Source: Colwellia sp.
GTDB lineage: Bacteria; Pseudomonadota; Gammaproteobacteria; Enterobacterales; Alteromonadaceae
Assembly: GCA_022969175.1 (NCBI GenBank)
Contig: JALJPB010000041.1
Span: 1 to 38,826 of the forward strand
Length of the DNA: 38,826 bases
Direction: 5' to 3'
The translations under genes were made by a program, and so were the position numbers. The notes under the pieces were generated by a model. It saw nothing but the letters and a program-made list of their open reading frames with translations. It ran no database searches and had not been told where the DNA came from. This document shows, in pieces, positions 32,283 through 38,826 of the stretch (the first letter of the stretch is position 1; every line of letters begins with the position of its first letter).

Positions 32283-34943
32283 ATGGTAGCTATAAGAACT
32301 GCCTTAATAAAAGCTATGTGTATACTCACACTTTCTTGTTTAGTTTCAGCTTGTGGAGGCGAAGATGATAGTGGCAATTCACCTACAACCATTACAGTGG
32401 AAGTAGTAAACTTACAACCAGTTGCTTTGATAGCAACAATGGCAGGTAGTGGTATATATTTGCCTAGTGACAATATTAGTTTTTCAGGCGAGGCAACTGA
32501 TCCTGAAGAGGGTGTACTTAGTAATAATGCGTTGCAATGGCGTTCAAGTAGAGATGGAAGTTTAGGCACGGGTAGTGCAATTAATAGTCAGTTATCAATA
32601 GGGGCTCATACTATCTCGTTTACAGCGACAGATAGCAAAGGGTTAACTAATACTGATTTTGTCACTATTTTTATTAATGATGTTAATAATGTTGGTAGTA
32701 ATAACCGTCCTTCTGTTGCCATATCTAGCCCTAACCAAGGAGATAGCTTAACCGTTAATAGCCTGATCACATTAACGGGTCAATCTTCTGATCTAGAAGA
32801 TGGTGAAATTCCTAGTCTGGGGCTTCTATGGTTATCCAGTATTGATGGCAGTTTAGGTTCGGGAAATTCATTGTCGGTTACTTTATCGTTAGGAACACAT
32901 TTAATTTCTCTACAAGTACAAGACAGTGATGGTTTGGAAAATATTGCCAACTTAGCGCTTACAGTCACTGCTGAGATAAATGGCAATACCCCGCCTTATG
33001 CTTATCCTGGCAACCCTCAAAGCATTGCTATTGGCGATACTGTATTATTAGATGCAAGCCAATCCTTTGATCAAGAAAGCCCTGAACTTACTTATCGATG
33101 GAGTTTTGAAAGTAAACCCGTCGACAGTCAGGCTGTAATTGATAGTATCAACTCAATGACGCCAAGTTATGTTGCAGATAAAGCAGGTGACTATGTCGCA
33201 AAATTAATAGTAAATGATGGCCAACTTAATAGCTCGCCTGTTACGGTGAAAGCATCAACATACAATTTTTCGCCAATTGCATATGCTGGCATTGATCAAC
33301 TAGTGTTGGTTGGCTCTACTAGCCAGTTAAATGGTAGTGCGAGTACGGATGTAGAAAATAGTGACTTGAGCTACCTTTGGTCATTTGTCGAAAAACCAGC
33401 CAACAGTGATGCAGTATTGGATGATGTTGTCAATGTTATGCCTAGTTTTACCCCAGATAAATCAGGTACTTATCATCTTGCCTTAGTAGTAAGTGATGGC
33501 AGCAGTTTTAGCGTGCCAGATGAAATAAGAATAATTGCCGGTAATGTAAAACCCATTGCTAACATTCAAACAGTTTTACCCAATAATTTATTTATCGGTT
33601 CGACGGTCACTTTTGATGGTCAAATGAGTTTTGATGCTAATGGTGATGTTATAACTTATCAATGGCAAATTATTAACCAACCTAACGGTAGTATCGCTAC
33701 ACTGTCAAATAATACGGGTATGGCACCAACACTTATTACCGATAAAACTGGAAATTATACTGTTGCCCTGATTGTCAGCGATTTTGAATTTGCTAGTGTT
33801 GAAGCCAGCGTTGAAATTTTTGTTGCTAACCAAACCTCAGTCTTTGAAGGCATTGGTTTTGAAGAAAATACTATTTCAGGTTTCACCGGTGACTGGGAAA
33901 GAGTGACCACAAAAGCCAATTCAGGCAGCTTTTCTTTACAACCACCAGAGATGGCGATGGCAGGAACTGCTATTGCAGAGTTGGTTTACAATACCCCTCA
34001 TACACAAATATCGTTTAGACATTATGGCTCAGTTGATTTTTATATCGATGATGTTTTTTATGCCTCTTATAGCGGTTTTTGGAGTAATCCGGTCATCATC
34101 GTCTCTGAGGGGAGTCACACTTACCGTTGGCAGGTCACTCGCTCTAGTAGTGGTCGCACGGGTACCTACCTTGATGATATTCAATTTTCTCACACCTTAC
34201 CTGTGGCCAATACCCAAGGGCCTTATAGTTTTGATGAAGGTTTTTTAAGCCAAGAGTTTAGCGGTGATTGGGATATTGACAATGGTATAGCGAATAGTGG
34301 CAGTTATTCACTGCGAGCACCTTATATGGCAACGTCCGGTACTAGCTCAACAGAATTGGTTTACAATAACCTTCATACACAAATATCGTTTAGACATTAT
34401 GGCTCAGTCGATTTTTATATCGATGATGTTTTTTATGCCTCTTATAGCGGTTTTTGGAGTAATCCGGTCATTATCGTCCCTGAGGGGAGTCACACTTACC
34501 GTTGGCAGGTCACTCGTTCTAGTAGTGGTCGCACGGGAACCTACCTTGATGACATTCAATTTTCTCACACCATACCTGTGTCCAATGCCCAAGGGCCTTA
34601 TAGTTTTGATGATGGGTTTTTAAGCCAAGAGTTTAGCGGTGATTGGGATATCGATAATTATCGATCTAACAGCGGCAGTTATTCACTGCGAGCGCCTTAT
34701 ATGGCAACACCTGGTACTAGCTCAACAGAACTGGTTTACAATAAACCCCATACACAAATATCGTTTAGGAATTATGGCTCAGTCGATTTTTATATCGATG
34801 ATGTTTTTTATGCCTCTTATAGTGGTAGTTGGAGCGAGCGGGTCATTAGTGTTAATGAGGGTAGCCATACCTATCGGTGGCTAGTCACCCGGTCAAGCAG
34901 TGGTCGCTCTAATGTTAATATTGATGATATTGTTTTTGAGTAA
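32283..34943 (+). CDS. Large multidomain lipoprotein: Ig/PKD-like repeats plus three near-identical C-terminal modules
   Basis: 886 residues from the ATG at 32283, which has AGGA 8 nt upstream; an in-frame ATG at 32274 overlaps that site. Lipobox VSAC (C24), followed by Gly-Gly-Glu-Asp-Asp. Two Ig-like domains (about 40-235; FSGEATDPEEGVLSNNALQW, LTGQSSDLEDGEIPSLGLLW) lead to three PKD/REJ-like domains (about 238-520; LDASQSFDQESPELTYRWSF). Then three modules of 125 residues follow (about 525-886), each with GDW, SGSYSLRAP, FYIDDVFYASYSG and GSHTYRW, resembling lectin-like beta-sandwich domains. The modules are close to identical in DNA. It probably lies on the cell surface and binds carbohydrate or other partners. 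It follows the cluster by 41 nt, so co-transcription is possible. Confidence 0.85.
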   Translation: MVAIRTALIKAMCILTLSCLVSACGGEDDSGNSPTTITVEVVNLQPVALIATMAGSGIYLPSDNISFSGEATDPEEGVLSNNALQWRSSRDGSLGTGSAINSQLSIGAHTISFTATDSKGLTNTDFVTIFINDVNNVGSNNRPSVAISSPNQGDSLTVNSLITLTGQSSDLEDGEIPSLGLLWLSSIDGSLGSGNSLSVTLSLGTHLISLQVQDSDGLENIANLALTVTAEINGNTPPYAYPGNPQSIAIGDTVLLDASQSFDQESPELTYRWSFESKPVDSQAVIDSINSMTPSYVADKAGDYVAKLIVNDGQLNSSPVTVKASTYNFSPIAYAGIDQLVLVGSTSQLNGSASTDVENSDLSYLWSFVEKPANSDAVLDDVVNVMPSFTPDKSGTYHLALVVSDGSSFSVPDEIRIIAGNVKPIANIQTVLPNNLFIGSTVTFDGQMSFDANGDVITYQWQIINQPNGSIATLSNNTGMAPTLITDKTGNYTVALIVSDFEFASVEASVEIFVANQTSVFEGIGFEENTISGFTGDWERVTTKANSGSFSLQPPEMAMAGTAIAELVYNTPHTQISFRHYGSVDFYIDDVFYASYSGFWSNPVIIVSEGSHTYRWQVTRSSSGRTGTYLDDIQFSHTLPVANTQGPYSFDEGFLSQEFSGDWDIDNGIANSGSYSLRAPYMATSGTSSTELVYNNLHTQISFRHYGSVDFYIDDVFYASYSGFWSNPVIIVPEGSHTYRWQVTRSSSGRTGTYLDDIQFSHTIPVSNAQGPYSFDDGFLSQEFSGDWDIDNYRSNSGSYSLRAPYMATPGTSSTELVYNKPHTQISFRNYGSVDFYIDDVFYASYSGSWSERVISVNEGSHTYRWLVTRSSSGRSNVNIDDIVFE
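33862..34940 (+). repeat. Three tandem 375-bp repeats inside the lipoprotein gene
   Basis: Equivalent bases recur at 33981, 34356 and 34731, a period of exactly 375 bp (125 codons). The central part of copies 1 and 2 differs at only a few positions over about 200 bp; copy 3 is more divergent at its 3' end. This suggests recent duplication or gene conversion. Confidence 0.93.
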
Positions 34944-34974
34944 AGTCTAAAGAATATTTCCCCTATAGAACACA

Positions 34975-35010
34975 CTCAGTCATTTGAATATAAGAGATTA
35001 AATGGCTGAG
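34975..35010. repeat. Inverted repeat downstream of the large lipoprotein
   Basis: CTCAGTCATTT pairs with AAATGGCTGAG (one G-T wobble) around a 14-nt loop. There is no T run, so it is not a terminator by itself. The second hairpin lies 11 nt further on. Confidence 0.6.
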
Positions 35011-35020
35011 TGGCGCCAAT

Positions 35021-35062
35021 GAAGTCTCATTGAATTGGTGTTAATCAATGAGACTTCTTTTT
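35021..35062 (+). terminator. Rho-independent terminator at the end of the accessory block
   Basis: GAAGTCTCATTGA pairs perfectly with TCAATGAGACTTC (13 bp, 11-nt loop) and is followed by five T. It separates the lipoprotein gene from recR. Confidence 0.85.
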
Positions 35063-35199
35063 ATATTAATTTTCAAGTGGCAATGCTTAGCAACCGTTGC
35101 TAGATAAACCTAATACGGCAATCAAATTTACTATTGTAAATTCTGTAACTATGTTAACTTACCAACCCAGTGAAAAATCATTTCTTTAAGTTAAACCCC

Positions 35200-35805
35200 A
35201 TGAAATTTAGCCCTCTAGTACAAGAATTAATTGACTCATTACGTTGCCTCCCAGGTGTCGGCGCTAAAACAGCTCAGCGTATGGCGTTTCACATTCTTGA
35301 GCGTAATCGCCATGGTGGCCAAAAATTAGCCCACACCTTAGCGTTAGCAGTTGAGGAAGTAGGGCACTGCCAGCAGTGTCGAAACTTTACTGAACAAGAC
35401 TTATGTAGCATATGTCAAAGCCCTAAACGGCAATTTATAGAAACCTTATGTATAGTGGAAGGCCCTGCAGACGTTATTGCTATTGAACAAACAGGGGAGT
35501 TTCAAGGGTTATATTTTGTCTTGATGGGGCATTTATCACCGATAGATGGTATCGGTCCAGATGATTTAGGTTTGGATATTTTGACCCAGCAGCTAGCCGA
35601 TGGACAGTTTAAAGAAATAATTCTTGCCACTAACCCTACCGTTGAAGGGGAAGCCACAGCACACTATATTGCCGAACTTGCGCAACAATATAATATTTTG
35701 ATCTCTCGTATTGCTCATGGCGTTCCTATGGGGGGAGAATTAGAGTTTGTTGATGGTAATACGCTATCCCATGCACTTAATGGCCGTAAGAGCTATCAAC
35801 CATAA
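35200..35805 (+). CDS. recR: Recombination mediator RecR
   Basis: 201 residues from ATG 35200, matching E. coli RecR length; an in-frame GTG at 35170 would add 10 residues. It works with RecF/RecO in loading RecA at gaps. Present are the HhH region [20 protein letters not shown], a zinc finger with C57, C60, C69 and C72, the Toprim motif [16 protein letters not shown] and [19 protein letters not shown], and the C-terminal [18 protein letters not shown]. It is normally adjacent to ybaB; here it restarts the conserved block after the accessory DNA and must have its own promoter. Confidence 0.96.
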   Translation: MKFSPLVQELIDSLRCLPGVGAKTAQRMAFHILERNRHGGQKLAHTLALAVEEVGHCQQCRNFTEQDLCSICQSPKRQFIETLCIVEGPADVIAIEQTGEFQGLYFVLMGHLSPIDGIGPDDLGLDILTQQLADGQFKEIILATNPTVEGEATAHYIAELAQQYNILISRIAHGVPMGGELEFVDGNTLSHALNGRKSYQP

Positions 35806-35898
35806 TATTTTAAAAAAGGTTTTATAATAAATAGTATTTATTAGCACTTAATCTAATTGAATTTTTGATTAAAAATTAACATTCAATGCAACCTTCCC

Positions 35899-35927
35899 CT
35901 TGAAAAATGTATCTCTACCCCCACAAT
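35899..35927 (+). promoter_or_regulatory. Sigma-32 (heat-shock) promoter of htpG
   Basis: CTTGAAA (35899-35905), preceded by TCCC, and CCCCACAAT (35919-35927) are separated by 13 nt, close to the sigma-32 consensus CTTGAAA-N11-16-CCCCATNT. The start codon lies about 57 nt downstream of the -10. Confidence 0.75.
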
Positions 35928-35983
35928 TTAATTATCAAAACAAATTATCCGTTCAAATGAATTTTTATACAGGAAAAAGAAAT

Positions 35984-37924
35984 ATGGAAAACACTAAAAA
36001 CCAAGAGAATCATAAGTTTAGTACCGACTCAGCTAAAATACTAAAATTGATGATTCATTCACTTTATTCAAATAAAGAAATATTTCTTCGTGAATTGGTA
36101 TCCAATGCCGCTGATGCCGCTGATAAATTGCGTTTTAAAGCATTGTCTAATGCCGACCTTTATGAAAATGATGGTGAGTTACGTGTACGTGTGAGTGCAG
36201 ATAAAGAAGCGAATACGGTAACTATTTCTGACAATGGCATTGGTATGAACCATGACGATGTTATTGCGCATTTAGGAACAATTGCTAAATCAGGTACGGC
36301 TGAATTTTTTAATAACTTATCTGGCGATCAAGCGACAGATTCTCAATTAATTGGCCAATTTGGTGTTGGTTTTTATTCTGCATTTATTGTAGCTGATAAA
36401 GTCACTGTTCGTTCACGTGCTGCGGGTGCTGCAACAAACGAAGGTGTTGAGTGGGTATCAGCAGGTGAAGGTGAATTTACTACTGCGGCGATTGAAAAAT
36501 CAACCCGTGGTACTGATATCATTCTTCATTTAAAAGAAGAAGAGACCGAGTTTGCTGACGAATGGCGCTTAAAGTCAATTGTAACTAAATACTCTGATCA
36601 TATCTCTGTATCTGTTGAAATGTTAACACCAGAAATTGCTGAAGTTCCTGAAAGAGATGGCCCTGACGGCGAAAAAACACCAGCTGAACCTGCTGTTCCG
36701 GCACAATGGAATCCGGTTAATAAAGCAACTGCACTTTGGACACGTGAAAAATCAGATATTTCAGATGACGAATACAATGAGTTTTACAAACATGTATCTC
36801 ATGACTTTACCGATCCTCTGTTACGAGCGCATAACAAAGTAGAAGGTAAAACAGAATATACCAGTTTGCTTTACATCCCATCTAAAGCACCGTTTGATAT
36901 GTACAATCGTGAAAAACAGCACGGCTTAAAGTTATATATTCAACGTGTATTTGTTATGGACGATGCTGAACAGTTTATGCCTACTTACTTGCGCTTTGTT
37001 AAAGGTTTACTTGATTCAAACGATTTACCGCTAAATGTATCTCGCGAAATTTTACAAGATAATAAAGTTACCCAAGCTATTCGCAAAGGCTGTACAAAAC
37101 GTGTATTAGGCATGTTAGAAAAGTTAGGTAAAAATGATCAAGAAAAGTATCAAATCTTCTGGAATGAATTTGGTCAAGTGCTAAAAGAAGGTCCGGCTGA
37201 AGATATGGGCAATAAAGAGCAAATAGCTAAATTATTGCGTTTTGCTTCTACCGAAAATGATTCAAATGTGCAAAATGTCTCTTTAACGCAATACATTGAA
37301 CGCATGAAAGAAGGCCAAGATAAAGTTTATTATGTTGTTGCCGATAGCTTTGAAGCAGCAAAGAGTAGTCCTCATTTAGAAGTGTTCCGCAAAAAAGGCA
37401 TTGAAGTATTACTAATGTCAGATCGCATTGATGAATGGCTTGTAAGCCACTTAACGGAGTTTGATGGTAAACAGTTACAATCAGTGACTCGTGGTGGTCT
37501 AGACCTTGGTGATATGGATGACGAAGAAACAAAACAAGCACAAGAAAAGCTTGAAGAAGAATTCGACTCTGTTATCTCACGTATTAAAACGGTACTTGAA
37601 GGTAAGGTAAAAGAAGTTAAGTTATCTCAACGTTTAACTGATTCCCCTGCTTGTATTGTTACGGATGAGCAAGATATGAGTAGCCAAATGCAAAAACTTA
37701 TGCAATCTGTCGGTCAAGAAGTGCCAGACACTTTGCCTATTTTTGAAATCAATGGCGAACATCCATTAGTAAAACATATTGCGGATGAACAAGACGATGA
37801 TAAATTTAAACAATGGAGTGACGTATTGTTTGAACAAGCTATGCTAGCTGAACGTGGTAGCTTGAAAGATGCTGCTGGCTTTGTTGCTCGTTTGAATTCA
37901 TTAATGATGAGTTTAACAAAATAA
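35984..37924 (+). CDS. htpG: Molecular chaperone HtpG (Hsp90)
   Basis: 646 residues from ATG 35984, chosen because AGGAA (35971-35975) is 8 nt upstream; the frame extends 28 codons further, through the sigma-32 promoter, and that extension is not family-like. ATP-dependent Hsp90 dimer in the cytoplasm. GHKL ATPase: catalytic Glu E37 and N41/D44 in [17 protein letters not shown]83 in [15 protein letters not shown] near 124-132. Middle domain [13 protein letters not shown] holds the catalytic-loop Arg. C-terminal dimerisation domain to residue 646. A short acidic/Pro insert (about 222-240) lies after the N-domain, as in other marine relatives. Followed by its own terminator. Confidence 0.97.
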   Translation: MENTKNQENHKFSTDSAKILKLMIHSLYSNKEIFLRELVSNAADAADKLRFKALSNADLYENDGELRVRVSADKEANTVTISDNGIGMNHDDVIAHLGTIAKSGTAEFFNNLSGDQATDSQLIGQFGVGFYSAFIVADKVTVRSRAAGAATNEGVEWVSAGEGEFTTAAIEKSTRGTDIILHLKEEETEFADEWRLKSIVTKYSDHISVSVEMLTPEIAEVPERDGPDGEKTPAEPAVPAQWNPVNKATALWTREKSDISDDEYNEFYKHVSHDFTDPLLRAHNKVEGKTEYTSLLYIPSKAPFDMYNREKQHGLKLYIQRVFVMDDAEQFMPTYLRFVKGLLDSNDLPLNVSREILQDNKVTQAIRKGCTKRVLGMLEKLGKNDQEKYQIFWNEFGQVLKEGPAEDMGNKEQIAKLLRFASTENDSNVQNVSLTQYIERMKEGQDKVYYVVADSFEAAKSSPHLEVFRKKGIEVLLMSDRIDEWLVSHLTEFDGKQLQSVTRGGLDLGDMDDEETKQAQEKLEEEFDSVISRIKTVLEGKVKEVKLSQRLTDSPACIVTDEQDMSSQMQKLMQSVGQEVPDTLPIFEINGEHPLVKHIADEQDDDKFKQWSDVLFEQAMLAERGSLKDAAGFVARLNSLMMSLTK

Positions 37925-37975
37925 AGTATCAATAAATGAAGTCACGCTTTGTTAAGCATTAGACTTTAGTCTTAT

Positions 37976-38012
37976 AAAAGGCCTTTTCTATTTCATTGAA
38001 CAGGCCTTTTTT
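37976..38012 (+). terminator. Terminator of htpG
   Basis: AAAAGGCCT pairs with AGGCCTTTT around a 17-nt loop, extended by further T to 38012. Confidence 0.85.
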
Positions 38013-38153
38013 GTAAGCTATGTGGTATTGATACTTGTTTGCATACAATTGAACTTGTATAGTGTCTGCCGAAATAGCAAACTTTGATGACAGTATAATT
38101 ACATTAAGATAATAACAGTGTTATTTATGTTTTTAATGTAATTATTATTTTAG

Positions 38154-38191
38154 ACCAGTTAGAGATGATTTATCAATAATCTCTAACTGGT
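38154..38191 (+). promoter_or_regulatory. 13-bp hairpin in the adk leader
   Basis: ACCAGTTAGAGAT and ATCTCTAACTGGT are exact reverse complements with a 12-nt loop, ending 29 nt before the adk ATG. No T run follows. It may stabilise the mRNA or be bound by a protein. Confidence 0.55.
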
Positions 38192-38208
38192 ATCACACAC
38201 TTATTTAG

Positions 38209-38826
<618 letters not shown>

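Noticed and set aside
32264..32569. Minus-strand frame opposite the large lipoprotein start
   Set aside because: No ribosome site or family features; it overlaps a confidently identified lipoprotein signal region.
33973..34884. Three similar alternative-frame open frames of 81-108 codons in the lipoprotein repeat region
   Set aside because: They recur only because the 375-bp repeat recurs; hydrophobic pseudo-sequences in a shifted frame with no ribosome sites.
35170..35199. GTG-started longer RecR
   Set aside because: The 10 extra residues have no family match and the ATG at 35200 gives the standard 201-residue length.

Overview
The window looks like a chromosomal segment of a marine, probably cold-adapted gammaproteobacterium of the Alteromonadales (Colwellia/Thalassotalea type). 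The grounds are the low G+C, an Oar-like TonB receptor, a six-gene TonB2-type operon (DUF3450, two ExbB-like proteins, ExbD, TonB, TPR), and the housekeeping order apt-dnaX-ybaB ... recR-htpG-adk. The organism assignment is inference from gene content; no database search was run.

Layout. (a) 1-2467, minus strand: a methyltransferase, a SapC-family protein and a DUF6445 protein (probable Fe/2-oxoglutarate-type fold). (b) 2717-10143, plus strand: a lipoprotein with the complete vanadate-binding motifs of vanadium haloperoxidases, a secreted FG-GAP/ASPIC-UnbV propeller protein, then an Oar-like TonB-dependent receptor with a clear terminator. (c) 10144-11624: a 1.5 kb AT-rich gap with scraps of decayed genes and a palindrome. 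(d) 11625-16627: the TonB2-type energy-transduction operon, four of its junctions with 1-nt TAATG overlaps or 3-nt gaps, ended by a terminator. It could energise receptors such as the Oar-like protein just upstream. (e) 17067-18719: dusC (minus) and a small secreted Cys/Gly/Lys-rich protein resembling HvfA-type modified-peptide precursors. (f) 18771-22582: an FNR-type box, a 40-residue membrane protein and a CheY-like protein, followed by apt, dnaX and ybaB. dnaX carries an E. coli-like A AAA AAG -1 frameshift signal predicting a short gamma form. (g) 22583-35169: about 12.6 kb of accessory DNA lying between ybaB and recR, which are neighbours in most gammaproteobacteria. (h) 35200-38826: recR, htpG with a sigma-32-type promoter, and the 5' part of adk.

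The most interesting part is block (g). A 1361-residue hybrid sensor (propeller, histidine kinase, receiver, AraC domain) is read away from a compact plus-strand cluster. That cluster holds two paralogous mini membrane proteins at its two ends, an LPP20-like lipoprotein, an unrecognised 249-residue protein, an MltC-like lytic transglycosylase, a second LPP20-like secreted protein, and a CsgG/FlgT-like lipoprotein. It is followed by a large multi-Ig/PKD lipoprotein with three 125-residue C-terminal modules that are nearly identical in DNA. Everything in the cluster is predicted to act in the cell envelope, so it is the best candidate here for an undescribed envelope-spanning system. Its function is not established by sequence alone.
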